From contig GG745347.1 of NCBI GenBank assembly GCA_000151295.1, positions 10,810-52,608 of the forward strand: a stretch of 41,799 bases of DNA. Reading direction: 5' to 3'. Shown piece after piece: positions 1-10,607 of this stretch. Position numbers and translations under genes: made by a program. Under the pieces are notes generated by a model. It saw nothing but the letters and a program-made list of their open reading frames with translations. It was not told the DNA's origin and did not search any database. Position 1 is the stretch's first letter. Every line of letters starts with the position of its first letter. Origin of the DNA: Allomyces macrogynus ATCC 38327 (Eukaryota; Blastocladiomycota; Blastocladiomycetes; Blastocladiales; Blastocladiaceae).

Positions 1-1372
1 CCGGAGCAAATTGTAGACGTGCGGCGCCTCGGTCACCAGCGCCGGCCGGCCGAGCTTTGCGAGCAGCTCGACGGTCCAGTCGCACGTCAGGCTGTTCCCC
101 GGCTGGCCGACTCGGGTGGCCGAAAAATTGCCGAGGCACGTCGAAGAGTACTCGGGCAGGTTGATGCGCGTCAAGGCCGTGGTCGAGACAAGCACCTCGG
201 GCTTCCAGTAGTAGAAGATGCAGGCCGACCCTTGCGCAGCGCAGGATTGCACGGCCGGAAGAAAGTCGTAGCCGAGGTAGACGACAACAAGCGGCAAGTT
301 GAGGGAAATGATGCGCTGCTCGTTGGATCCTGGGCTCAATGTCGGGAGAATGGACTAGTGATGGTCGACGTCGTCAAAACATGAACCTCCACGGCGATGA
401 GCGGGAGTGACAGCGAAGCAGACCCAAAACTCGCGGCACGGCGTCGCCGGATTTCCTTGGCATTGCGGCGGAACGAACATGCCGTTGGTGCAGTACGGGA
501 ACGTGGCCGTGTCGCATAGCCACGACCCGTCAGGTTTGCGCGCGGGCGTGGTCGTGCCCGCGAGCGGAAGCAGCGCCAGGACATCGGCGCGGTAGTAAGA
601 GCGCCACGAGTCAAAGATCTTGCTCGGATTGGCGTTCACGGCGCTTGTCGGTAAATACCACGACGACTTGCCCGTGTACCCTACCAGGCCGAGGTCCTCG
701 ACGGCGCCGAGCTGCACGACGTACTATTGCGGTCATTTCGGGGCGGTGAGCTCCAGTCGAGCGTTCGGATTTTGCGCAACAGCGAATGATCGGGGAAGCA
801 AACACACTTGCTGGTAAAGCGCGACCCGAGCGTTGGGCCACGTTTCCAGGTTAGCGTCGACGCGCCCGGTGGCGATGCGCCCAAACGTATCTTCTTCGTC
901 GTCATACTCGCTGAGCGAGACGTTGACGCCCATGACATCTTGGAGGAGCAGGGCAGCCACGTACGTGGTCACGTTTGCGCTACACGTCGTGAACCGGATC
1001 GGCATGGTCAGAATGCGCGTGGGAATAAAGAGTCGGTACGACAAGCGCGTTCTCGACACGCCAGGGCGTGTATTACCTCGACCATGGGTTTATTTCCAGG
1101 GTGATGCGCGCGGATTGCTGCTGGATCACAGGCTGGCTCGGGTCTTCCGCAGAGAGGCCGACCCAGCCAAACGATGCCGCGTCGGCCACGGGCAAGCACG
1201 AAGAGAGCGTGCGTCGCTTCGCTTGTGTTTCTGCGCCCGTAGTAGCGGCCAGGAGAAGAAGCAAAGCCAGAACGAGCGCGAGCTGGCGGCTGTGGAGCCG
1301 GTGTGCAGCGCCATGAGCACTTGCGCGGCGGCGCAGCGAGCAAGGGTGCGCGTTCTTGGTCGAGAAGCGCAT
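1..1372 (-). CDS. Secreted/receptor-like protein with glycine-betaine-type periplasmic-binding domain (5' part)
   Basis: Partial gene, open at the window start. Modelled exons: 1077-1372, 808-979, 424-723 and 1-354 (continuing); all junctions keep frame. Residues about 31-47 form a hydrophobic leucine/alanine stretch ending in a small-residue cleavage region, which I read as a signal peptide or anchor after a basic N-terminus. The following residues resemble the OpuAC/ProX family of ABC-type betaine-binding proteins: an ITLEINPW start strand, the block GRVDANLETWP, then LVGYTGKSSWYLP, and in exon 4 LPLVVVYLGYDFLPA with FYYWKPEVL. Several cysteines in exons 3-4 suggest disulfides. In bacteria the domain binds quaternary amines outside the cell. 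In zoosporic fungi I recall similar domains at the front of large receptors, but the C-terminal part lies outside the window, so receptor versus secreted binder cannot be decided. The start ATG at 1372 is the nearest in-frame ATG before the hydrophobic stretch. Confidence 0.72.
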
Positions 1373-1952
1373 CGAGTCCACCGCGGCGAAATGGGGCCTT
1401 GGGTTCGTGTCGGCAGCGGTCCTGGTAGTCGTGATCTTGGTGGTTGCGCGTGTGTGTGCGATCGCTGAGCTTGGATCCGTACTTGCGGTCGGCGAGATTC
1501 GGGTGCCGATCGCTATGGACGGTGTTGAGCGAGCGCAATCACAATCGAGCATCAAGTGCGGCAACCTGTGATCATTGGAATGGTTGAACGTTGGTGCTTG
1601 AAGGAGGTGAAGGTGGCCCGGCTGGGCGTCTCAATCTCGCGGATTGACTTGACGGGTGATCAGCGACCAAACCGACCAGGCTTGGCTAGACAGCCATGGG
1701 CACAGGCGCATGCGACACGGCCACGACGCTGGCGCTGACACTGTCGCTGACGATGGACGACAATAATCGCAGAGCCAAACGTTCGCTGCCCAAAACCAAT
1801 GCACCGGTGAAATTGCTGAAGAAGATAACCACGAAACGGAAGGAAACACAAGAATCAAACCCGAATCCCAACAACCGACTTCCCGACACGTCTTGCTCGC
1901 TCTCTCGACGCGTCGCGACCGCATCACGCACCACGCTCCCCCATTCAGGCAC
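1373..1952. other. Intergenic: RAE1 3' flank and promoter side of the binding-domain gene
   Basis: Both neighbours are on the minus strand, so this 580-base stretch holds the RAE1 3' untranslated region and the upstream region of the binding-domain gene. I see no further conserved coding sequence, TATA-like element or repeat in it. Confidence 0.6.
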
Positions 1953-3345
1953 CTAGCGCTTCTTGGGCCGGTTCTTGATGTCAGCGTCCTGCACGGCGTG
2001 GATCTTGATCGCGTTTGCCGCGCCCTGCTGGTAGTGCTCGTGGCCCTTGGACCAGTCATAGGACACGGCGTACGCAAACGCGTTGCCCTGCGCCGAGAAC
2101 GCGGCCGCGGAGATGGGCACGCCCTTGCCAGCGTTGGTGAACATTTTGAGGCGTGTGCGCGCGTCCTTGTCCCAAAAGTGGAAGGCGCCGTCGGACCCGC
2201 ACGTCGCAAACGTGCCGTAACCGGGGTGTACGGCAATGCAGTTGACGGCGTAGACGTTCGGTGGCTGTGCCGAGTCGCGGTGGCACTTGAACGAGAAGTT
2301 GTCGCTGGTGTTGGAAATCAGCGTTGGTGAGTTTCTGCTGATTCGATCGCGTCACATCGATGATCAACCACACGTACGCCTTGTTCTTGTCGTCAATGTA
2401 CTGGATCCCGACGCGGCCCTCAATCGATCCGAGCGCGAACCCGGTACCCGACGGGAAGCAGGCCACGGTGCGCAGCTGCCACTTGAGCGGCGATTCTATG
2501 GTCTTGAAAATATTGCCGGGCGTCGTCAAGTTGATGACGTGGATCTTGCGGTCAGCCGTGCCGACGACGAGCAAGTTGCCGTAGGCGTCCATGGCGTAGA
2601 CGCGCTCGCCGACGTTGACGGTGCCGACGGGTGTCGGGGAGCGCAAGTCCCAGTACTTGATGGTCTTGTCCCAGGATCCGGTGATGAGCACGCGGTTGTT
2701 GTTCTCTTCAAACCAGCGCACAAAGCGGATAGGCGCATCGTGTGCCGCGACTTGCACGGCTTGGTTCGACTGCAGGTCAAAGAGTTTGGCTGTCTTGTCG
2801 GCGCCGGCGGCCACGACCTTGGAGCCGTCCTGCATCAGGATCAGCAAGGGTTCGGTGAGCGTCATGTCCAGTTTGGTTGGAGTGAAGAGTCTACTTCAAG
2901 CATGACGCACCGAGGTCCAGCGGCAGGAGAGGGCCGGCCCGTCGAGATTAAACATGGTTCGTGGGATGGCTTGCGAAGTTTGCACGTTGACGTCCCAGAT
3001 GCGGACCTAGAGTCGAGACGAAAGCGCGGTGTGAAGGTCAGCGCACATGAACCAGCGAAGACGCGGACGGCACCAGTGACGCGGCGTACCTGGTTGTCCC
3101 ATGATGCGGCGGCGAGCATGTCGGCCCTTGGCGACCAGTGCAAATCGGAGATGCCGTCAGTCAGCTGGCCAGGAAGCTACGCGGCGCGGGCCAAGTGGGC
3201 GTGAGCGATCAGGACTTGGAAAAGGCCATGTTGCGTTCGAGCATGCATCCCCGAACGCGTAAACCGCGCGTACTTCAAAGTCCTTGGCGTTCTCCTGGCC
3301 GGGCGCGGCCGCGCCGAGGCCGCCGAGGCCGCCAAACGTGGCCAT
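1953..3345 (-). CDS. RAE1: mRNA export factor RAE1/Gle2, WD40 propeller
   Basis: RAE1 binds the GLEBS motif of Nup98 at the nuclear pore, helps export mRNA and has mitotic spindle roles. Five exons are modelled: 3274-3345, 3090-3164, 2911-3006, 2378-2829 and 1953-2304, giving 348 residues (human RAE1 has 368). Seen motifs follow RAE1 in order: ISDLHWSPRADMLAAASWD, DGSKVVAAGADKTAKLFDL, SNQAVQVAAHDAPIR, TGSWDKTIKYWDLRS, IESPLKWQLRTVACF, GFALGSIEGRVGIQYIDDK, then after intron 4 DNFSFKCHR and AFAYAVSYDWSKGHEHY near the end. The last two are RAE1/Gle2 signatures that separate it from the related Bub3. The start ATG at 3345 opens a Gly-rich leader (MATFGGLGGLG), like the short leaders of other RAE1 proteins. 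It is head-to-head with ARP1, about 1 kb apart. The exon 1/2 join is the least certain one. Confidence 0.93.
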
Positions 3346-4334
3346 GTTGAGGCGCGAGGATCGGTGGAGAAGAGCGGCGAGGGAGAGGCGTTTTCTTGGA
3401 GCGCGAGCCGCGGGGGTGCTGGCGCAGCGGTGGCAATCCTGGTTGAGCCTGACGGGTGGACTGGTGGTGGTGCACGACGCGGTTGCGGCGTCGCGGCGTT
3501 CAACGAGCTGGAAACGGCGGCGGCGGTCTTGGGAACAGCGGGACCGACTTGTGCGGGTGGTCGTGTCGCGGTGTCGTGCGCGCCGAAGTCGTCGATCACG
3601 GTCTGCAACGAGGTGCTGGCTGTGCTGTCGTTCGTCGTTGACTTGAGCGCAAAGAGGAGGTGAGGCCGAGCTGCCCCTGCTGCGTCCGCGTCACTGCCAC
3701 GCCCGGAGGCACGCCTAGGCAACGGGATCAGCGCGTGCTTCTCACATGGCGCACGTGCTCTGGTAGCGCACACAACCTGCGGCTGAGCGGCTCATGAACC
3801 GCTTGCGAAAAGCACACGAACGGGCCACGCGCCGCACACGAACCGCGCCCGCCTGTGCGCCTGCAGTTGAACCCAAACCGCACCACACGCGCGCTCGGCT
3901 TGACACGTCGACCCTGCTGCCCGGTGGCGGCCGACACGACCAGCATCCACCCCGCCCCGATCCTCCACCGCGGCCGACTTCGTCTGCGACCGCGACCGCG
4001 TCACCACGCTCGCCACGTCGCCTTGGAACGCCGCCGACTTGCTGCAGTCTGCGCCTGTCAACCGTGCGCGCTCCTCGCCGCCCAATTCGCTGCACCCAAG
4101 CGATCGCGCCAGCGCAGCTCCGCCAGCCGACCCACGCTGCAGGCACCTGGCACCAACCACCCTCCCGCTCGCGCTGCTCCGCTCTCGGCACCCGCCCTTC
4201 GCCCCGTTCGACCTCCTCCCGACTGGGTCCACGCCACGTTTCTTCACGCCGCCGACTTGAAGTGCTCCTCGAACCCGGTCCAGCTCGGCCTGCACGCTCT
4301 CGCTCCGTCGTCTGCGACCTGACCTGTTGCCACC
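3346..4334. promoter_or_regulatory. Divergent intergenic region between RAE1 and ARP1
   Basis: This stretch of 989 bases lies between two start codons facing away from each other and must hold both promoters and 5' leaders. It is GC-rich. From about 3890 to 4330 the plus strand is C-rich and pyrimidine-biased, as expected of an ARP1 leader. Long frames here are Arg/Pro-rich, lack any recognisable domain and read as composition artefacts. I see no TATA box. Confidence 0.5.
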
Positions 4335-6023
4335 ATGGAGTTCGAGGACGTCCTCACCAACCAGCCCGTCGTCATCGACAATGTACGACCGCATTGCGCC
4401 GCTTGCCGCGAATGCTCGCTCCCTCCTGCCCCGCACCCGCTCCCGCTCTCGCCCTCGAGGCTGCATGCCGTGATCGCGACCAATGCGCCCCCTCACACTC
4501 CGTCGCTCGACACGGGCGCTCCTAGGGCTCGGGCGTCATCAAGGCTGGGTTTGCCGGTGATGAACAGCCAAAGTCGTTCTTCCCGTCATGGTCGGTACCG
4601 CCATTTTCCCGAGCTTGATGACGAACAACGTCATCGTTGGTCATGGCGTCGGCCTCGCCACTCGCCTTCCAATGCTCACCGCGCAACCACCCTCCAGTGT
4701 CGGCCGCCCAAAGCACCTGCGCATCATGGCCGGCGCCGTCGAGGGCGACACGTTCATCGGCCGCAAGGCCCAGGAACTGCGCGGCCTGTTGCGCATCAAC
4801 TACCCGATGGAGCACGGCATTGTCACCGACTGGGAGGACATGGAGCGCATCTGGGACTATATGTACACCGAGGAACTCAAGACCTTGTCCGAGGAGGTGC
4901 GCGCGGCGCGCTCGCGATTGATGCGGTTGCTTTTCATTCGCGCCGAACTGACCTCTCGCCGTGCATCCCGCGTAGCACCCCGTTCTCTTGACCGAGGCCC
5001 CGCTCAACCCGAAAAAGAACCGCGAGCAGGTCGCGCAAATCTTTTTCGAGACTTTCAACGTGCCCGCCATGTTCATGAGCGTACAGGCCGTGCTCTCGCT
5101 GTACGATCGCTCTCATCCCATGTTTTCATCTGTTCGATTGGAACCGTGGCTCACCATGGCCTCCACGAACCACGCGTAGCTACGCATCCGGCCGAACGAC
5201 GGGTCTCGTGCTCGACTCGGGCGACGGCGTCACGCACGCCGTGCCAGTCTACGACGGTTTCGCGATCCCGCACGCCATTCGCCGCATCGACGTGGCCGGC
5301 CGCGACATTACGCAGTATCTGCAAGTGCTGCTGCGCAAAAACGGCTACGCATTCCACACGTCGGCCGAAATGGAGGTCGTGCGCGTCATCAAGGAAAAGA
5401 CATGCTATATCTCGCAAAACCCGATCAAGGAGGAAAAGGAGTTTATTGCTGGCGCGTTTGCCTCGGCGGCGTTGCCTGGCATGGCCGCCAAGGGACCCGA
5501 CGAGTTTATCTTGCCCGACGGCCGCGTCATCAAGCTCGGCGCCGAGCGGTTCAAGGCGCCCGAGATTCTCTTCAACCCGGACCTGATTGGGCTCGAGTAC
5601 CCGGGTATGCACCAGGTCATTGTCGACTGCATTCAAAAAGCGGACCTCGACCTGCGCCGCAACCTCTACAGCAATCTTGTCTTGAGCGGCGGCACGACCT
5701 TGTTCAAAGGTGCGTTTTCTTGTTTCCTTCGCGCGCTTGTGTGTTCGGCCACTAGTTCGTTTCGGTTCGCTCACTTTGACCGATTTCTCTCCTTTGTCGC
5801 ACTAGGCCTCGGCGATCGTCTCCTGACCGAGGTCAAGAAGCTGTCGTCGAGCAAGGACCAGCGCGACGTCAAGATCAAGATCTTTGCGCCACCAGAACGT
5901 AAGTACTCGACGTGGATTGGCGGGTCCATCTTGGCCTCGCTGTCGACCTTCAAGAAGATGTGGGTCAGCGCCGAAGAGTACCAGGAGGACCCCGACATTA
6001 TCCATAAGCGCTCGTTTGCGTAG
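4335..6023 (+). CDS. ARP1: Actin-related protein 1 (centractin), dynactin filament subunit
   Basis: ARP1 forms the short actin-like filament at the heart of dynactin, the dynein activator. Six exons are modelled: 4335-4382, 4526-4590, 4698-4896, 4976-5100, 5180-5709 and 5806-6023, giving 394 residues. Actin-fold motifs are in order: QPVVIDN then [12 protein letters not shown] (phosphate loop 1, split by intron 1), [67 protein letters not shown] (phosphate loop 2), [14 protein letters not shown], and [19 protein letters not shown] at the end. VGRPKH and the MAGA stretch match ARP1 rather than conventional actin. An Ala/Gly-rich insert at about residues 233-250 accounts for most of the extra length over human ARP1 (376). 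The ATG at 4335 sits in a strong context (CCACC before, G after). The exon 2 donor (gtcggt) is the weakest junction. Confidence 0.95.
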
Positions 6024-6374
6024 TAGATGCAAAAATTTCTTTTGGTCGCATCCTTCCTTTCGTTTTTTGGACCTGCTTGTTTTGTTCGCTTGTTTCCGCT
6101 TTTCTGCGCGCTGGTCCGTTGACAGATTTTCCCCTACGCGCGCGCTCAGACTCCCTCAGTTTTGCCGCCACCACCCTCGCCAGCCACTCTTGTCTTCATT
6201 GCTCTCGCCCCACCGTGATGAAATGGAGCACCGTGTTTGATATAACTGCCCTGTCGCGCAACGAGATCGGGCGCACGCGAGGCAAACCGACGAACATAGG
6301 TGGGGAAGAGTGCAGTCCATTGTACGTTGTTGCCATCCACGAGTCCTCGCGCAAGTCCAATCCAACCCCAAAGC
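6024..6374. other. Convergent 3' flanks of ARP1 and CCDC40
   Basis: The 351 bases between two converging stop codons hold both 3' untranslated regions. The first 60 bases after the ARP1 stop are T-rich. No AATAAA signal or other gene is visible. Confidence 0.6.
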
Positions 6375-9300
6375 TCACCCCGAGACAAAATGCCGTGCAC
6401 TGGTCAAGAACACGTCGAGGCTTCGCCCTGCGCCGACCAGCTCGTGCGGGCAGTCGGTCTAGCGCAGGACAATCAGAGTTACTCGAGGTCAAACGGAGCG
6501 CCGCGAATAGCAACACCCCACAACATACCACGACCGTGTGCAGCGCCTTGTCTACCTTGTCGAGCCGCTCCAACTGCTTGGACAGCTCGGCGTGGCGCTC
6601 ACCCGCGTCCGCCTTGGCAAACGCGTACTTCCCCTCCTGCACGCTCTGGTACCGCTTGGCCTTCTTTTGCAGCATCGCGATCGTCGTGAACGCGGCGAGC
6701 TTCGTGTCCTGCAAGACGACAATCTCCTCGACGAGCACGCGGTGCCGGTCGCGCAACGCTGCGAGCCGCGCGTGCGCATCGCTGATCTGCGCGCGCACAC
6801 GGTTGAGGGCGCCCTGGACCGCGGCCATATCGGCATCCAAGTCCTTCAAGTCGGTCAACGTGCTCTTGAGCTGCTTGCCGAGATCCGTGATGGCCTTGGT
6901 GAGCGTCGCCTGCGTATACCCCTTGCCGCGCAGCTTGGACCGCAGCGCAATCGTTTCGCGGCGCACGACACCCTTTTCCATTTCCGTGACGAGCTTTTCC
7001 TGTAGCTTTTCGAGATTGCTGAGCCGCAGTTCCATGCGGTGAATCTCGAGCGTCATTTCCTTGATCTCTTGCGCGCCAATGTTCGGGTCGAGCGCCTCGC
7101 GCGTCTCCTTGGCCAGCTGAATCTTCTTTTCCCAGAGCATGATTTGCCGCTCCATGTCGAGCAGACCGCCGAGCGCGCGGTCCTTCTCGGTCTGCAGGTC
7201 ACGCACTTGCTGCTCCATGCGCACGGCCTCCATTTCGGCTTCCTATGAACGGTCGGATCGACGGTCGAGTGGGGTCAGAGTACGCGGGGCACGGCCACCA
7301 GAGCAAAACGGCAAAGAGAGTCGGAGGAAGCGTACCCGCAGCCGGAACCGAAACTCTTGCTCAACGCCGAGATTCCCCTCCTCGAGATCGGCCTGCACCG
7401 ACGTCTGCCGCGACAGGAGCGTGTTGATCTTGACCATGTCGTTTTGCAGCGCCTTGATGTTGCGCTGGTGGAACTTGATCTCGCCCTCCTCGGCGTCAAA
7501 CGCCTGGTTGAGCATGGCCTTTTTCCGCGACAGGATGGTGAGTCGCATGCGCAAGTTGCCAATCGTCTCGGCTAGATCGCTGGCCTTCTTGGCTGTGACG
7601 ACGAGCTCGTTTTGGTTGCGCAGCCAAAACTGCTGCAGGTCCCAGCACTCCTTTTCCTTGACGGCAATCGACTTGGTTAAGTTATGGATCATTGCCTCCA
7701 TGGGCCCAATCGCCTCGTCGGTCGACTGCTGCAATATCTGGTTGAGCTTCTTGTTGAGCAAGTCGATCTCCGACTGCTTCTTGGCCATTTCGTCGTTGCC
7801 GCGCCGAATCTCGAGCTCGTACTTTTCAATCGTGCCGTTCTTGGTCTGAATCACCGCGTCGAGATCGGCCAAGTCGCGCCGCCGTTGCGCGAGCGTATCG
7901 GCCATGCTCGCGGCCTCGATCTTGGTCTGCGCGACCTGGTTCTCGGTCATGGCAATCATGGCCTCCTTGTCGTGAATCACCTGCGTGAGCTTCTTGGCGT
8001 CCTTGAGCGTGCCCTGCATGCTCTTATCGAGCCCGAGCTCGTGCTGGATCTGCTCGGCAATCTCGCGCTCCACCTTGACTGCCTTTTGCTGCGCCGTGCC
8101 CAGCTGCTTCTTGAGCGCGTTCACCTCGTTGACGAGCGACTGCCGGTGGTGTGCGACCTGCTTGAGTTCGGCCTCGCACGCGTCGAGACTGCGCTGCACG
8201 ACGCCGTACTCGTGCTTGAGCGTGTCGCGGCGCTCGGCGAGTTGCTTGATCTGCGCCGAGAGCAGCGTCGACTCGGTGCCGAGCTTGTCGTGCAGCATCG
8301 TCAGCGTCTCGTTCTCGGTCGCGACTTGCGCGAGCGCGTGCTTGAACCCGGCGAGCTCGTTGTCCATGTGCAGCAGCCGCTCCTTTTCCTTAAACACAGC
8401 CTGCTCGAGTTGCCCGAGCACGTCTTGCCGCCGCTGCATGCTGATCAAGCTGCTCTTCCACTGGTGCAGCAGCTGGCGTTTTTCAAAGACGATCGCCTAG
8501 GGAGCGATGCCGATCTGGTGAGCTGGAGATAAAAGAGGTGACGCGAATTCATAATCCGCCAACGCCAGCAACCGTACCTCCATCTCCGTGTTGGCGTCTT
8601 GAATCGTCTCCTGCAACCGCACCATGTCCTGCTTCTGGTCGCCAATCTGTGCGTCGAGCGTACTGCGCTGGTCCTTGAGCGCCTCGAGCCGCTGCGTGAG
8701 TTGGTGAATATACAAATCCTGCTTGCGCTTCTCGGCCTCCTGCTTGACTAAATCTTCCTCGGCCTTGAGCGTGACGCGGCGCGTCGTCGACAATTTGCCC
8801 TTCATCTCCTCGTGGAACAGCTGAATCTGGCCAAGCGTACGGCTTAGGACTTCGAGCTCCCCCTTGCGTGCCACCAGCGCCTGCTGCTGCTTGGTGAGTT
8901 GGTCGCGGTGCGTCGTGTACTTGTCGCGCGTCGACTTGGCGGTGGCCTCGGCTTTTTCGCGGTGCGTCTTGATGACGGCGTAGGCCTGGTGCGCGGATTC
9001 GAGTTGCGACTGCGCCTTGGCGAGTTGTTGTTGCAGCGCATAGAGCTCGACACCGACTTGTTCGCGGCGCACCTTGGACTTGCGCAGGTCCTCTTCCTGT
9101 GGGTGAACGAGGTGGATGAGCGTTGGCGGGAGGTGGAGGAGAGTGAAGATGGTGGTTGGGGGCATACCTTTTCGCGCAGCTCGAGCGTCAGCTGCTCGTC
9201 AGCAGTCGCAAGTTGCTTGGTGAGCGCGTCTTGCACGCGGCGCATCAGCGGCTAATAAAATAAAAACGAAAATCACAGTGGTGAGCAGTGCGTGCATAGC

Positions 9301-9878
9301 CGCCCGTCCGAGCCTTGAAGTCGCCGTACGTTGTCCGGGTCCATGACTGCGAGATCCTCGTCCACGTCTCCACCCGCCGCGGCCGCTGCAGCTGACATGA
9401 TATCGGCAAACGGCCCACTCCCCACATCGTCACTGCCGTCTACGCCCCCACCGTCGCCGGCGGGCAACTCGCCGCCAGAACTGCTACCCCACCGAGGCGC
9501 GCGTGCTGGTGCGGCCGGCGCCGCAGCAGCGTCAAGTGCACCCACCGCATCGTCCTCCTCGGGGATCGGCGGCGCCGCAGCAGCGTCAAAGACAGACGAG
9601 TCAAGTTTGGCCATGGCGGCCTGGATCATGCGGCGCGCCTGGCCCGTCGCGTCGTCGTCGACGTCATCGTCGGCGATAGCGGCGAGAGAAGCGCCGAGGC
9701 CGAGGTTGGGCAAGCCGAAGTCCTCGGTTACGGGTGCGTCGGGATCGGTCGGTGCCGGCGCATCGTCGGGATTTGTATTCGGAGCGGCGTTGGTGGTGGA
9801 CGGCAAGTCTTCGGCGTCGGGGCCTGTCGGGAGCGAGAAGCCGGCGAGGGAGCCGTCGGGCGCGGCTGGATCGGCCAT
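6375..9878 (-). CDS. CCDC40: CCDC40/FAP172, axonemal 96-nm ruler coiled-coil protein
   Basis: CCDC40 pairs with CCDC39 along ciliary doublets and sets the 96-nm repeat on which inner arms, the nexin-dynein regulatory complex and radial spokes dock. Six exons are modelled: 9330-9878, 9168-9251, 8578-9096, 7336-8496, 6529-7242 and 6375-6458, giving 1036 residues (human 1142). The N-terminus (about 180 residues) is Asp/Ala-rich and disordered. From exon 2 (DNPLMRRVQDALTKQ) to the end it is almost continuous coiled coil. Family blocks recognised: EKRKQDLYIHQLTQR, QQFWLRNQNELV, IMLWEKKIQLAKETR, EIHRMELRLSNL and a basic MEKGVVRRETI. The last short exon was found by splicing from a gtatgt donor to a ctag acceptor. 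It replaces a meaningless read-through tail with an ending that resembles the human C-terminus. A motile flagellum is implied. The gene is head-to-head with BAP31 and converges on ARP1. Confidence 0.92.
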
Positions 9879-10607
9879 GGCGAGTAGCTAATGCTGAGAC
9901 GGGTGCAGCGGATCACTCCCAGCGCGGGTCAATCAAAGGTGCACCGGGACGTGCAGGCAGCTGCACGGTACGGTCGGATGTTGTGGTGGTCCCGGGTAGC
10001 GCGGAGCGGATGCGCAGTCGGTGGCGCAGAAAGTCGATTTGCGGGCTTGCCCTTGATATTGCGGGAAGTTGGCGTGTCGGGCGAGTCGTGCAGCGGGCGC
10101 GGTCTAATTTGCACGATGGCGCGGCGAGTTCAGCATGGTTGCTGTATCGTGCTGCGTCGGCCGCGCCGGGGGTCGCACCGCGGCCGGTGAGTGACACGAC
10201 AAAACGGGTCTCCCATCGCGCTGGGCAAGCGAGTCCGCACGCGCACGTCACGCGTTGCACGCGCCGGCCGACGCGCCTTGGCATCATCTCTCCTGGCGTC
10301 GTGCTGTGCTGTGCTTCACGTCATGTGCGTTGCTTCGTGCGTTGCTTTGTGCGTTGCTTGACCTGGCGCGCGAACATCCTTCGGCCTTGAAAACGACACG
10401 GCCCGGCTTCCCGCGCGTGCACCGCCACACCGCCGTCTCTCTTGTCTCACTGCCAACACGACCAACACCGCCGTCGACGCGATCAGCACGGCACGAGCAC
10501 CACCGCGACGCTGCAACCGCCCGCTCTTGGATCAGGCCCTCACGCGTCGAGTTCCCGGCACCCGCGCGTCCTCCACCTCGAACCGACGCCCAAAACCACC
10601 ACCAACC
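9879..10607. promoter_or_regulatory. Divergent intergenic region between CCDC40 and BAP31
   Basis: This stretch of 729 bases between opposite start codons should carry both promoters. It contains a small 12-base tandem repeat (listed separately) about 250 bases before the BAP31 ATG. The final 200 bases are C-rich on the plus strand, as expected of the BAP31 leader. No TATA box was seen. Confidence 0.5.
10325..10360 (+). repeat. Three tandem copies of a 12-base unit
   Basis: The unit gtgcgttgctty (y = c or t) is repeated three times back to back, changing only in its last base. It lies in the CCDC40/BAP31 promoter interval. It may be a factor-binding cluster or a simple microsatellite; sequence alone does not decide. 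Confidence 0.75.

Noticed and set aside
3794..4525. 243-codon plus-strand Arg/Pro/Thr-rich frame before and across ARP1 exon 1
   Set aside because: No domain, and it overlaps the confirmed ARP1 start in another frame; its composition is that of C-rich leaders here.
6196..6528. Read-through C-terminus of CCDC40 exon 5
   Set aside because: It loses coiled-coil character immediately after a gtatgt donor; splicing to 6458 gives a compact end similar to the human protein.
7684..8532. 282-codon plus-strand Leu/Val-rich frame
   Set aside because: Antisense of the CCDC40 coiled coil; the codons mirror Glu/Gln/Lys heptads.
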